A stretch of 64,000 nt of DNA from Adineta vaga (Eukaryota > Rotifera). Below are positions 22,473-35,684 of this stretch, in pieces. The notes below the pieces were generated by a model. The model worked only from the letters and a program-made list of their open reading frames with translations. It searched no databases and had not been told where the DNA came from. The stretch lies in contig CP075496.1 in assembly GCA_021613535.1 (NCBI GenBank), positions 1,550,001 through 1,614,000 of the forward strand, in the 5' to 3' direction. The first letter of the stretch is position 1, and each line of letters starts with the position of its first letter. The position numbers and the translations under genes are program-made.

Positions 22473-24303
22473 TTATTCCATTAATGGAACATTTCCACTG
22501 GTTGTTTGAACTTGTTGATTTTGATTATTATGCCAATTAGCCTAAAAGATATTCGAAATCCAACGCGTTTTCTTTTCAAATCTTAATTAAATCTTTACAT
22601 TTGTATCTTTTCGTCGTTCACTATTGTGTACTAAACTTTGCGTTCGATTGAACAGATTCTTTGTTTTTTCAATAATTGTTTGATAAGGTGATAAACTTTG
22701 TGAACCCATAACAACAGCTCCGTTTTGTGAATCAATTTTCGCATCTAAATTCGCATTACGTATCAAATTCACAATCCAACGTTCAGCTTCTTCAGAACTC
22801 ATATTCAATTTTTCTGCAAGTAAACTAAATGAGAGAGAAAGAAAACAAAATGGAATTTCATCGAAAAAGAAATCTTCTTCGTACTCAATTGTAATTCGAT
22901 GATGAATACGACAGAATGTTTCGAAAATTAATAATCGTGCATTTTCCATAAATTCATCCATACAACCAATAAGAAAGAAATCATTATTTAAAACTTCAGT
23001 ACAATCACGTAGTTTCTTTTGTGCATTATCGAAATCGAAATGAACATAGAGACATTCAAGAAATTCAGTTATTGGATCCCGATATGCATAAGATTCCTAA
23101 ATAAACATCATTGATCATCCATGAGAGAACAATATATTCAATAATACCTGTTGAATAACTTTAATCAATTCTTTTAATGTTCGTTCATTCTTTTTTCGTG
23201 GATTGATAATCACAGCAGCTGAAAGATAACGTAAGAGATGTGGTGCAGTTGTTTGTAATGTATTTAGATAAATATTTGTTTGATTTGGTGTTGAATTAAG
23301 AAATAATTGAACGAGATCATCACGACCTTGTGGATGATTAAAGTAAACAAATAATGACCAATGAATAAACCATGTACGTTGATGTAATAAATCTAATGGT
23401 GAACGCGTACTATTTGTTTCAATTGCAAGTTTCAATTGATTTAAATCATCATAAGCTTCTTCCCAACGTTGCATAAGAATTTCCGAAGCTAATTTACCCC
23501 ATAAACATGACATTAAGTTTTTATCATTATTTGGTACCTTGAGATAAATTCAAAAAATCAATCAAATCTTCACACTTTCAAGAAATTGATACTTACTAAT
23601 GCACGATAAAGACCTAAATTTGCAGCAGCTCGAGAATAATCACCACAATCGTAAACATATCGAGCAAAAGTATGAAGATCATCGACCATCGTTCGTTCAA
23701 TCTAATCAAAATCGAATAATTGTCAAAGATAATTATAGTAACGAGATTTGAATAAATGAGAAAAATATAAACTTACGCCAAATTTTTTCTGTAAGAAATC
23801 TAATACTAATGTTGAATCAGTATTTCTAAAAGAGAAAAATTTTCATTCCATTTTCTTCAGTTGAATTCTTACCGTTGATTTTCAATAAGTCGAGCTGCAT
23901 CTTCAGTAACAGCTGCATCGAGTAATCGTTGAACTGCTTCGGAAAGTTCATTGAAACGAGCAACAATTCCTTCACGTTTATCAATTAATTCTAGAAAAGA
24001 TAATTCAACTAAGTATTTTCTTATTTTATCATTCAAAAAAGAAAACCTTTTGGTTCTTCTCCTTCCGGATGAAGTTTTTTGTAAATATCCAATTGAAAAT
24101 CCACCATAGTTGTATGTTGTAGAAGATCATATTTCGCTTGAAGAATTTCTTTTTCATCGAAAATCTAAATGAAATAGTTAAAGATTTTTTCTTCTTCGCA
24201 ATGATTTTCTTACATTTCTATCAGTTAAAAATTCTAATAATGGAAAGACAAGATGTCGATCGAAATATCGACCTAATTTCGCTGTTAAATCGTATTCAGC
24301 CAT
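22473..24303 (-). CDS. EIF3E: eukaryotic translation initiation factor 3 subunit E (Int-6)
   Basis: A multi-exon gene starting [20 protein letters not shown] and continuing PLLEFL, almost identical to human eIF3e. Later blocks are [80 protein letters not shown] and the PCI/winged-helix region [20 protein letters not shown]. The stop is at 22473 after NVPLME. The protein is a subunit of the eIF3 complex that brings mRNA to the 40S ribosome. Length and domains are normal (N-terminal helical repeats, then PCI). Introns are short. It is convergent with the VGAT-like gene (223 bases) and divergent from the SCAF4/8 gene (945 bases). Confidence 0.96.
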
Positions 24304-25248
24304 CTAGAAAAATAGATATAATTATCGATTGTATAACAGAATGAATATTTCATATTTTGAAATTACGAATGCTTGTTTTCGGTCTTTTTTTTATCATTAG
24401 AAAATTTTCCAGTGACATCTGTATTTTTCCGAAGAAATGATTTCCGAAATGTTTTTCATTATTTTTGATTTCAAAGTGAAAGAAAAGCTTTGAAAAATTT
24501 TTGATGAAATATTTCGTGGTGGAAAGTTGAAGAGGTCGATGATGAGGAACAATGGAATGTTTTAATTGTTCGAAGAGTTTCATAGGCGCGACTATCGATG
24601 GCAAATTGATATTGATATTAACGACAAAAACGAATTTGTTCAGTTTTAAAGACAAAAATTGTTCTTTTTGAACGATGTTTTGATTTTTAAAAGGTTTTCT
24701 ATAGAATGCTCATCGAATTTCGAATAGGTCAGTAGTTTTATTTCGATATTTAACAATTTTCTTGTACAAAATCATTTGAATTTTTAGTCAAATTTTGATT
24801 CTCTACGATAATCTTCGATTAATCAAAAATCGGTAAGAATGTTTTGAGAGATTTCTTGAATTATTTCGAAATGACATAGATATTTTGAGTTTGTTCAGTT
24901 TGGTGTAAAGACGAATTGTTTGATAAGACTTTGTATATGAGTGAACACAGATCAATAGCGAAATATTACAAACAAAGTATTAAAACACATTCCGTGATAT
25001 GATTTAGACGATATCGATCCATCCGTGATCAATCTCAACATCAGAAATCCAAATCAACGAATGAGAATATCAACATTTTTTATTATATTATTTATTGTTT
25101 TCTTTATACACGTTTTTTCCTTGGATTTTTTCAGATAAAATTCATCGTTTTTCGCTCATTGATCTGTGTCACTCTACTTTCTGTAAATGTTCGAATAAAT
25201 TTTCTTATCTTCAAATTTTAGATTCAATTTATATGATCTAAAACAAAG
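24304..25248. promoter_or_regulatory. divergent spacer between eIF3e and SCAF4/8 genes
   Basis: 945 bases separate the start codons of two divergently transcribed housekeeping genes. It is AT-rich with no coding potential I trust; the minus-strand frame at 24350-24655 has no domain. It should contain both promoters and 5' UTRs. Confidence 0.5.
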
Positions 25249-28200
25249 ATGAGTGGTAGTCAAGATCAATCAGTTAAAGAATTTTATCATGAGGTTTGTT
25301 CTTCATTTCCTTCTCAACTTTCTTCTCTATCATTTGACAATTCTTCTAGCTCCATAGTATAATGGATGCTCGTCCACCGATATCCAAAGCGAAGATGATG
25401 TCAATAACAAAAGCTGCTTTAAAAGCAATTAAATATTACAAACATATTGTCATGAATGTTGAGAAATTCATCACAAAAGTACGTAGAACGAATCTCTTTC
25501 GATATACCATCACAATAATTTTTCTATATTTTAGTGTAAACCGGAATATAAAATTCCTGGTTTATATGTAATTGATTCGATAATTCGACAATCTCGACAT
25601 CAATATGGTATTGAAAAAGATGTTTATGCATCGAGATTTGCAAAAAACATTCTTTCAACATTACATCATGTGAATAAATGTCCAATCGATGATCGAGTAA
25701 TGTTTCATATGAAATCAAGTCTTTTGAAACCATTCTTTATGTTAATAAATTTAGTCGAAAATTACTCGAGTATTGAATTTATGGGAAAAAAATGCGATAT
25801 TTACCACTGATTTAATACGGCAACTGTTTGAAGTCCATCAATTTAATGTAAATACAGATGAATTATCAACAAAAGGTAAGAATTAAATTGAACGATTGAT
25901 TTCAAAAATTTGTTTTGATTTTAGTTGTAATATCAGATGATAAACAAAGTGGTGAAGTAAGAAAAGATTTCGATTTGAAATCAAATTTCAAGATGAATTT
26001 TTTCTTTTTTCAGATATCTTCGAGTGCAAAAGAAATGGATCGCTTTCGAGAATTACAAGAAACATTATTACGTGCATCTGCCAAAGGTGATCCGGATACA
26101 ACATCGATTCTAACTGAAATTCAACAGATTACAAATCAATTATTAGAATCTCAAAAGAAATCTACGACAGTTAATAATTCAGGTGATGAACCATCATCAA
26201 CAACAGCATCAATTACGAATCCTGTTGAATCAATGCAATCCAATGTTGCTGTAAATATACAAAGTTTTCTTATCGAAAAATGATCGTATGATTTTCTTTT
26301 AGAATGTTCTCGACGATTTCGATTATGGGTCAGATAATGATGATGATGAACCTCGACGGCCCTCGGTATCAAATCTTCCATCAAATTTATCTGTGCCAAA
26401 TATTCCACCACCGACGCAATATTTTCCAGTAAAATCTTTTTTATTTTATTAAATAAATCAATCAAATTCATGTTTCGTTTTCTAGGCACAATCGGGAATT
26501 TTAATCAATCCTAATCATACAAATACTATTTCGTTTCCCATGACTAATTCAAACAATATGCCAATATCTATGCCATTTGATCCTACACATCCTCCACCAA
26601 TTTTCTATCAACAACAATTATCAACTTCAATTTCTACTCAACAACCGATGAATTATGATCATACTCATTCAATGTTACGTCAAGTTCGTTAAAATAAGAG
26701 AAAAATTCATTTGGAAAATTTTATTTCTTATTTAGCCAATTGATGTTGATCTTCGTCCAGAAGATATGGATGCAGATAATACTGATCAACGTCGTCCTAC
26801 TCATATGTCTATATCACCATCACATCGTCATTATAATCGTCGTCGTTCGCGTTCACCATCACCAGTTCGAGATTCGAAACGAACTCGTTCATCATCTAAG
26901 TAAGACATTTTTTTTAGGAAATCTTCTCTAGAATTCAATGGAAATATTTAGTTCATTGGATCGTCGAGATTCGGCTACTACACGTTTACAAGAAGCAGAA
27001 AAACGTGAACGTCAACGAAAAGGTCTTCCACCACTGAAAGAAGGTTATCTTGTTGGTAAGTTCGTTGTAAAAACAAATCTTTATAAATGAATTATTTGTT
27101 TATTAATCATAGTCAGTTCACGAACACTTTGGCTTGGACATTTACCGAAAATAATTAGTGAAATTGATCTTCGAGAAACATTAGAACCACATGGACAAAT
27201 CGAAGATATAAATGTAAAGTTTTGCTTTTCTTATGAAGAAAGATAAGAATGTCGTTTTAATTGAATAGAATATTCCTCCGCGTGGTTGTGCATTTATTTG
27301 TTTCAAACAACGATCAGATGCAGCTCGATGTTTAGAAAAAAAGAGAGATTTTCGTTTTCATGGAAATCCAATTAAAGTAATATTGAATAGATCGATTTTT
27401 CGAAATGAATATTATTTATTCATTTAGATCGCCTGGGGAATGAGTAAAGGTGTCAAAGATCGTTTTAAACATTATTGGGATGCTGAAAATGGTTGTACTT
27501 ATATACCATATGCAGAACTAAAAGATTTTTCTAATTTACAAACATTAGCAGAAGGTGGAACTGTTGATGATGCATCAATACCACCATCTTTGAAAGGTAT
27601 ATAGTTGATTTGTTTTTATTTGCAATTGATTGATTTATTTTAGCATCATCTTCATCACAAATACAACAAGCAACTCCTCCAATAGTTCAACCTCAACCAT
27701 TTATTCATCCTCAACAATCATTTTCTCACCATGACTTTCAAGCTTTACAACAAAATCAACAAACAGTGCATTTAGATTCCACAAATCATTTACCACCAGG
27801 TTCAACTATATTAATGGCACCAAGTCGTGAATCATCTATACATGTCGGTGTGCCTGTTCAAATGATGCCATCCGGTGCACAAATTATTCAAGTACAACAA
27901 CATCCACACGGACAACCTGTTCAAGTTGTTCAAAATCTTGCCGGTAAATTTATCTAATCTTATCTATAAACACTTTATTTCTATTTCATTTGCTTCTATC
28001 TAGGTCCAATGTATCATAATAGTCAGATCGTTCATCAAATGTCCTATGGTCATGTTATCGAAGGTCATCCACCTCGACATACAATACAATTACAACATCA
28101 TCCAGCTGAATTGAATGTAATAATAAATCAATTTGTTCTCGTTATAGTTAAAAGAAATTTATGAATCTATTTCAGGATCTTAATTCACAAGCAGCATTTG

Positions 28201-29618
28201 CTTCAAGTAAGTTTTGAATTGCATGTTCTTTGATATTCTCATAATGCTTTGAATCAATCTTGCTATTCGAATGAGAAAGCAACTAATGTTTTGCTAAAAT
28301 TAAATCTCACTCTCTAGGTGGTGGGATACATCTATTAACCCATCCAAGTTCTGTACCAACTCATCTTCATCGTCATCATCATTTAGTTGGACATACAGCA
28401 GTAGCAACAGGAGTTCCATTAAATACTATTGCTCATAATCTTGAGGGTAAACATGAAATCATTTGTAGTTGATTTCTCTGCACCTATTTTAGTAAACTAG
28501 TTTAAACCTTTTCAATTGCATGCTTATCTACTTCTGATTATCTAGTTGATATTTTAATTATCCTTTCAATTATATCACAAAGTTCATTTTGTTTTTCAAC
28601 AGGACATTCGCTAATGGAATTTCCAAATAATAATCACCATCGACAAATCTCGCCATCACCATCACTGCGACATTTCAATGAACATCCACCTCCTCTAATG
28701 CCAACCACAGATGAAACTTTAGTTCTGCTATCACAGTCAGCAGCAGCAGCAGCACAAGGGTCTTATCAACCGCACCCTACTACACATCAGCAACCATTCG
28801 CAGGTAATATTGTTCAAGGACAAACATCAGTGGGTTTAGCATTAGCAATGGATAATAATGAACATCAAAGTCCATCACCATTTCCAAGACAAATGCATCA
28901 TTTTCAACAACGAGAGAATTCTGGTCAACCGCATGATGCTAATGCAAATTTTTCAGGACATCGCGGTGGACGTCCTAATTTTAATGATCGAATGAATTCG
29001 CGAGGGATGCCAAGAGGTCCTAATCGAGGACGAGGTGGTAAGAATAACAATAAACGCGTTTTATCAATCTGATTAATCTTTTTTTGTAGGTAATATGGAT
29101 GGTCGAGGTTTTAATAGTAACAATAATCCTAATAACAATCGACCAGATCATAATAGTAATAATCGTGGAGGATTTCAACCACGAGCTAGTTTTAATCGAG
29201 GAGGTATTATATTTATTCATTATTGTGAATGAATTATTTTTATAACTTAATAGGTCGTGGTGTTGGTGATCCTGGTGCTGGTCCCGGCCAGAATGTTAGA
29301 CGACAATCGCGGTTTTCTGATCGTGAACAACATCGAGTTAATACTGTACAGGAATATTCACCCCCAGAACATAGTCCTGATCGTCATTCAGCGTCACGAC
29401 GCGAAGATAAATACTCATCAACATCAAGTAGCGGATTTTCTGCTCTACCATCCGATGGATATTCTCATCGTTCACTACCAATCGAAGCATTACGTAAAAG
29501 AGATCAATCAAATTCCGAACTATCATCATACAATGATCCCTATAATAATAATTCCACTAAATCTTCATTAATCATCGATGAAACCTTGACTAATCGAAGT
29601 GGAAATATAGAATCATAA
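25249..29618 (+). CDS. SCAF4: SCAF4/SCAF8-like RNA polymerase II CTD-binding, RRM protein
   Basis: A multi-exon gene starting MSGSQDQSVKEFYHE. The N-terminal CTD-interacting domain has RPPISKAKMMSITKAALKAI, CKPEYKIPGLYVIDSIIRQS and KITRVLNLWEKNAIFTTDLI (the last after a splice at about 25752). A Ser/Pro/Thr region and an Arg/Ser stretch (RRRSRSPSPVRDSKRTRSSS, about 26840) follow. An RRM comes next, split over exons (TLWLGHLPKIISEIDLRETL, then NIPPRGCAFICFKQRSDAAR), followed by IAWGMSKGVKDRFKHYWDAE, a block specific to SCAF4/8. The C-terminal half is Gln/His/Pro-rich, then rich in Arg, Gly and Asn (GGRPNFNDRMNSRGMPRGPN). The family binds the phosphorylated polymerase tail and prevents early polyadenylation. 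Choosing between SCAF4 and SCAF8 is not meaningful; invertebrates usually have one gene. Confidence 0.92.
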
Positions 29619-30003
29619 GTAATGATTTATTCGAGTTTTCTTTCCTTTTTTTTGTGTTTCATGAAAATATACACTCATTACTATTTCTTGTTTGTCATTG
29701 ATTCTCTATATGTTGCTTGTTTTTCCTCCTTTTTCTTTTTTTTTGTGTGTTCGATTTCAATGTACAGCATGATGTGTCCATTTATCTTTTCTTCTTTTTT
29801 CGTACATATATACATATCTAAGATGTTTGATAAAAAAAACATGAAAACAACTCATAAAGAATATCATTAAAGAATTCTCTAACTAGAATCTGAATCAAAT
29901 TGAGAACAGTCTATGTCAGATATAAAAAAATGTCATTGTTTATTGGATTAATTATCTCTATTATCCTTAACGAAAAAAGAGAAATATTTAATATTATTGG
30001 CGC
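29619..30003. other. spacer and 3' UTR of SCAF4/8 gene
   Basis: Just under 400 bases of T-rich sequence between two plus-strand genes. The SCAF4/8 3' UTR and polyadenylation signal, and the promoter of the next gene, should lie here. No other feature seen. Confidence 0.5.
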
Positions 30004-31317
30004 ATGTTTTTCTCGATTATTTTCTCAATAATCATATCTTGTACAATGATATTGCTACTATTAATATTTCTCCCATTGTGTATTGGTGACACACCTTATC
30101 TTCTTCGTTCATATCCTACTGAATCTACTGTAATTCAAGCATCATTTACTGATGGTCCATGTATAGATCCGATTAAAACATTGCCATTTCTACAAAATAC
30201 CGAGATTGAATCTTTAAATCATAGTGAATGTTCTCATAATGCTGATGATTCAATTTTAATATGTAAATTAGGCTTGTTCAATGGTGCTTCTTTAATTGAT
30301 CTCGATAATTATCCATTAGATAATATAAATATTGTAATTTTATTTGTTCAACAATTTCCATCATTAAAAGTGATACCTCGTGTACTTGATTTATGTTTTT
30401 TGAATCGTTTTGATCAATCATTAAAAGAACTTGCTATTTGTGGTTATCAACCACAAATTATTAATCCGAAACTACATCCTTATTTACATATTCTCGATGT
30501 TCCTACTCTTGCTATTGCTGCTCGAAACATTCAGACATTATTAATTAGTGGTACTCTTGTTTTCTCTTGATGAAAGATGAGTAAGATATCTTTTTGAATT
30601 TACTTTTCTTCTGTTTAAGGTGTTGATGTTTGGCAAAGTGTCGAATTACGTCAGTTGAAATCTTTAAAACATTTATTAATTATTCAAGGGAGTAAGTTAA
30701 TGAAATAGTTGAATATAAGATTTTTCTTCTCTAATGATATTAAATATTTAGGAACTATTCAAATGAGATATTATCATTCTCCACATTGTGCTGATTGTGT
30801 AGATGCACATCCGAAAGCAGATTATTCATTTCATTATCTCATTCCTCTTTCATTACAATTAACTTATTTTCTTTATGATTCACCATATGATTATAAGTCA
30901 TGCAACTATGATTTATTGAAAACAATACATTCGAATCCATCAGAAATTTCTACATTTATTGTTGCTTCAAAAGCATTTCATACAGATTTAGATAAACCAA
31001 TATGTCAAACATGTATAAGTGGTTTATGTCCATTATTAGCTGTATGTCTTGATGAAACATCGAAAACAGGACGAAATTCAAAAGAACCATTTGAGTGTTT
31101 ATGTGTAGAAGAACTAGCAGTCGAAGATGAATTTCAGTCATGTAAACCTATGACTATTCATCCCCCAATGTATTCACTACGATGTAATCATACTCCATCA
31201 ATCTTGAATTATGTATCTCGATCGATGATTATTACTGCAAGTTATTTTCTCTCTTCAATAATCGTTTTTATTTGTTCAACTATATTTCTATGGAAAACAA
31301 AATCTGAATTGGATTAA
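30004..31317 (+). CDS. orphan type I membrane protein with leucine-rich and cysteine-rich ectodomain
   Basis: Three exons join in frame, with introns at about 30554-30619 and 30692-30751 (acceptors TTTAAG and TTTAG). The N-terminus is a signal peptide (MILLLLIFLPLCIG; the start may be 30004 or the internal Met). The ectodomain has weak leucine-rich repeat-like lines (SLKELAICGYQ, NIQTLLISG, QLKSLKHLLIIQG) and a later Cys-rich, possibly EGF-like segment (CQTCISGLCPLLAVC ... FECLCVEE ... SCKP). A membrane helix near the C-terminus (SYFLSSIIVFICSTIFLW) is followed by a short tail KTKSELD. Total about 400 aa. The architecture suggests a cell-surface receptor or adhesion protein. I do not recognise the family. 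Confidence 0.7.
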
Positions 31318-32092
31318 ATAACGAATAAGATAGAAAAATAACACGCATGTAGTTATTTGAAAGTCATTTACATGAATAAATTGCTCTTTGGTTTCCTGTG
31401 CTACTTGCCCTTAGATTGATTTGATTTGCTTGATAGTTGAAATAACTTGATAGATTGCCGCTTATGTGCCACTCAACATCTATACATTTTGATTATCACT
31501 TCCTTGTTTTGCCTGTTTACCCACAAGCATCACCAGAGATTTGTTTGCCATCAGAATTGGCTACTGTTAATAGTCATCTGATTTCAAAAGAAAAGAATTC
31601 ATTAGAATTCCGTTCTACTCTAACTCTCAAGTGTTCCCTCTTCTTCATCATCATCATCATCTTCATTTTCTTCTCCTCCTTTGCATGCGGCTCTTTGTGT
31701 CCATGTATCGTAACAACTTGCAACTACAGCAAATTGGACTCGTTTGATCAACGCGTGCGTGCGCGACGCATAAGAGAGATGGAATTGTACGTCTCTTTCT
31801 CTCTCTCTGTCTGTCTATCTTCTTAGTAACAGTAAAAGAGAGTAAAAAAAAGCGAGAAGAAGAGGAGAAAAAAAAGAAGAAAAGAGAAAACGTATTTCCG
31901 GATGGTCGCGGCGGTCTTCTCATCTCTACCACGTACTACTCATCATCATCACCAGTGCGGTTAGATGCCTTAGGGAAATGCTTTGTTAAGTTAAAAAAAG
32001 GAGAAATCGAGAGAAAGAAGAGAAACAAGACGAAGGAGAAAAAAAATTAGCCGTGTGAATAGAATCATATCATTTTAAATATAAAAAAAAAG
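31318..32092. other. spacer upstream of poly-proline exon
   Basis: This stretch contains purine- and pyrimidine-rich tracts (TCTCTC near 31795, GAAGAAAA near 31855). Short open frames on both strands are low-complexity and unsupported. It probably contains the promoter and 5' UTR for the gene starting at 32093. Confidence 0.45.
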
Positions 32093-32406
32093 ATGTTTGC
32101 TGTTCCTGAGGTCGACGACGATATTGATGTTTCGACTCCGGTTGGAACTAAACAATCGATAGCGTTGCCCGAAGCCACGAAAAAATCTTTTTCATCACCA
32201 CCACCACCACTTCCGCCAGTCGAAAAGGTAGAAAAGAATCTAATTAAAACAGCCGTTCTACCACCACCTCCGCCGCCGCCGCCGCCGCCACCACCACCAC
32301 TTGTTCCATCAACATCAGTACCTATGTCATCGAAACAACATCGTTCGCGTCGAAGTCTTTTCCATCGAAATACAATTCACATATGTGATCAAATTGTCGA
32401 TCGAGT
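32093..32406 (+). CDS. first coding exon with poly-proline tract; probable 5' exon of the 35685-38175 gene
   Basis: An open frame starts MFAVPEVDDDIDVSTPVGTK and contains two proline runs (SPPPPLPP and LPPPPPPPPPPPPPL), then a basic segment HRSRRSLFHRN. It ends at a consensus donor (GAGT|GTAAGC, 32407). Proline runs of this kind bind profilin, SH3 or EVH1 domains. The downstream gene is in the same direction about 3.3 kb away. Use of the GTAAGC donor does not match the phase of the acceptors I can see near 35713-35739. Use of the overlapping GTGTAA donor at 32405 would match an acceptor before 35736. The link is therefore plausible but unproven, and this exon could belong to a separate or alternatively spliced transcript. 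Confidence 0.55.
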
Positions 32407-35400
32407 GTAAGCGATGACTTTCCTTTCTTTCTTTCATTTTTGTTTTACTTTTTTTTTTTGATAATAACGATGTCTGATTTCATGATATATGCATGTGCGG
32501 GTCAGTGCACATGCAAACAGACAAAGAATGAATAGGAACTAATAATAGATACAGTGACAGAGGCGTCAATGACGGCTGCTTGTGTTTGCTGAAGCGAAAG
32601 TGAATTAGTTGGTTAGTTACTAGATATAGCCTTCGTATCATGGGAATACGGACTAAATGTCATACGTCACATTAAAAAAGAAGAAGAAGAAAGAAGAAAA
32701 GTTTCGTCCGTCTGTCACACATTCTAATGAACCTCTTTCATTTATATATATTATCTCGACATATATACTTAGTATGTCTGCTTTCTTCATTTCTGATGAG
32801 AAAGGTAAACGTGCCAAGAGAAACAACCATCAATGCTATTCTTCATCGGATACTTCGAGAAAGAATGTCTCTTTCTCTCTCTCCTTTTCCTCTTCATTCG
32901 GTGATGGATGACCGGAAACAGTTGTTACTAGTCTTGTGACATTCGATAAATCTTGTGTTTCAATGATGCTGTAATCACATACACATACTTATAGGCGTAA
33001 CCTATATATGTAACACATATAAGAGATGAAACTAAGAAAGGACATTACTCAAAGACGTTAAAGAAAAAAAAAGACTCAGTAACAGGTATCGATCTGTTGT
33101 ATATATGTATATATACAATAAGAAAATCGAAACTTTGACTGTTAATTCTTCATGGATGATCTAAGAGATAATTTTATTACTATATGGAACATCTGCTGTT
33201 AATAGTAAAAATGAAGATGATTTTTGCCTCGAGAAAAACAATTTCTACACCGCAGAAGAGTTTAGTTGAAGGTGACACAAGAAATAAATATACATATTTC
33301 TGGCAATCGTATCTATCTTTCTATATTGCAATGAATGACAACTGATGGTGATTTGAGTCACGTAAACAAAACAAAAAAGAGAGAAGAAAAAAAAACTCAA
33401 CCGAAGAAAATATTCATTTGGAATGTAAGAGAAGTAGATTACATCAGTATTATACGCATAAGCACTGTTTAGTTGTCTGTACAACCTGAATTGTTTCTAT
33501 TCTGCTTATCTATATCTGTTTTTCTTGTTATCAAATATATATTAAAGAATGTTGAATCATTTATTTCATTCTTTTCTCAGTATTAGTTACAAATATTGTA
33601 TCTATATAAACTAAATTTTTTCTTCTTACATCTCTCGAAAATGCATCTAAGATCTATTCAAAGGTAAGCCTATTAATCCTTTCTTTCCTAACAAATTTCT
33701 ATTCCAGATGTGTTTATGCTAAGACTTCGGGGGTGTTCGAAGTTGTCCATTAGTTTTCTTTTTTGTTAATCATTGTCCCACTTCTACTCGCATGACATCA
33801 AAATAAGAAGATCATCGACTACATTACTAGCATATATATGTAGAGAGAGAGAGAGAGAGAGAAATTAAATTAGATGAAGAGCAATACTCTTTGAAATAGA
33901 AAAAATTATTTCAATGATCGATCTGATAATGAAAATGGTTTTTTTATATAACATTTAATGACTCTTACGTGAGAATATTGCACACCTTTTTTTCCCGTCA
34001 TTTTCTCGGTATTAGAACTTATTATTAATAGGGAAAAAAATGACGGCATTTTCCGCTTTTTGTTTTATCATAAATAACCATCTTATTCTCGTTTCTTTTC
34101 TTTCTCGATCTTTTATATGAGTTTTATTCGAAGACTTGGAATACTATCTTAGTTCTATATGACTCGGATCCATTCAATCATAAAGTACTACCACATATTT
34201 TTGTGATGGTATCTGACAGCAGCTGTATGTTAATAGACACCAAGGAAAGAGATTCACTGAAGAAAAATAAAGAAGAAACGATCTTTTCTTCGTTTCTCTC
34301 TCTCTTTCTATCTATCTTTATTCAATGTTTGATCATAATTCATTGAATATTGTCATTTCCAAATCATATTTGTATCTATTCTAATAAAATCTGACAATAT
34401 GTTCATTCCTTCGAGATTTGTTTTATGCAGATCATTCTACAGTGAAGAAAATGATATATCTATCTATCTATATATCTATGTATGGTAACCTTGATCAACA
34501 TCATTCGGAAGTCGACAACCTTAGTTAGATATGTGTAGAGAAAGCCTTGGCATTCCATTAGAGACCAAGTTAATGGAGAGTAGAGAAAGGACAGCATCCG
34601 ATTGCCTTAATTACAATAGAGAACATTGTATCAAAAACAGTCTATTATTCTTTCACAACATAATATTTTGACGTAACTAGATAATAACGAACAAGAATTT
34701 CTTTTTCAATTTGACAAATCTGCTAATCGTTCTTTTCTTATTGATATTCATTGTCATGTCAGAAGTTCTTTTCCTATCATCATTCGTCCATATGTATACG
34801 TATACTATAGTTTCATCAATATAATGATACAGTCTTCTTCTTTTCTCCTTCTCCTTCTTCTTCTCCTTCTTCTGATGGATAGTAGTGTTGTTGTTGTTGT
34901 TTGACGACGAGTACTAAATAAGAAATAAACGATAACGCACGACTTCTCTTATGATGCTCCATTGTTTTTTGTATCGATCATAATAATAGGAAGAAAAAGA
35001 AAGAAAGACGTGTATCAGCATTGGTGTGTTTGATATTTATCGATGAATCTCTAAACAATGCAAACAAACAGGTAACGGAACATATCCAATTGACAGACTG
35101 TTTTCCTGCTGAGAATTCGTGTCAATATCTTCTAATTTCATTCCTTCGGAATCATTAAATCGATGTTTTTATTCGTCAAACAAAACTGCATGATATATAT
35201 CTTGTCAAAGGTCATTTTTCATTAGAAACTCGGATGAAATAAATATGAAGCTCTGTTGTCATTCTCGGTATGATTTTTTAGTTCGAGCAAGAGCAAACGT
35301 CAATGATGATCATTATTACTCCTCATATCTCTTCCTATTTTTTTTATGTCTTAGATATGCGAAAGAGAATAGAACAAAAAAAAAGAATATTGATGTAATT

Positions 35401-35684
35401 TGAATATATTGCTTCTTTTTTTCCCTCTCTTCTTATTCTTGCCGCAGACATACTCACATGAATATATCAAATAGGTCTGTAAAATAAAATAAAAAAGACA
35501 AAGATAGAGTCATAGAATGCAAACACACACTTTCGACGTTCGTATATGTTCGAATCGATAGAGAACAAAAAAAAAAGAAAACGTAGAGAAAAAAAGAGAA
35601 AGTGAAGCGCTCGTGTCCATTTTTCTTTTGTCTTTATTATATGAATAAACCTTTTGTGCAATCTATCTGTTCTACACGTGTGCC
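32407..35684. other. 3.3 kb intron or spacer, AT-rich, with microsatellites
   Basis: This is either a large intron between 32406 and about 35700 or an intergenic region. It holds a GA run (33841-33862), a TATC-type run (about 34452-34475), TTC/TCC runs near 34835-34872 and a TTG run near 34890. Short open frames on both strands have no domain or splice support. Confidence 0.55.
33841..33862. repeat. (GA)n microsatellite
   Basis: About ten GA units in the 32.4-35.7 kb spacer or intron. Confidence 0.75.

Noticed and set aside
31663-31932. Arg- and Phe-rich frame on the minus strand
   Set aside because: It is the translation of a GAAGAA/TTCTTC tract and overlaps a similar frame on the plus strand.
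33095-33120. Near-palindrome TTGTATATATGTATATATACAA
   Set aside because: An AT-rich region with many TA runs will give such palindromes by chance; no flanking repeat or target-site duplication was seen.
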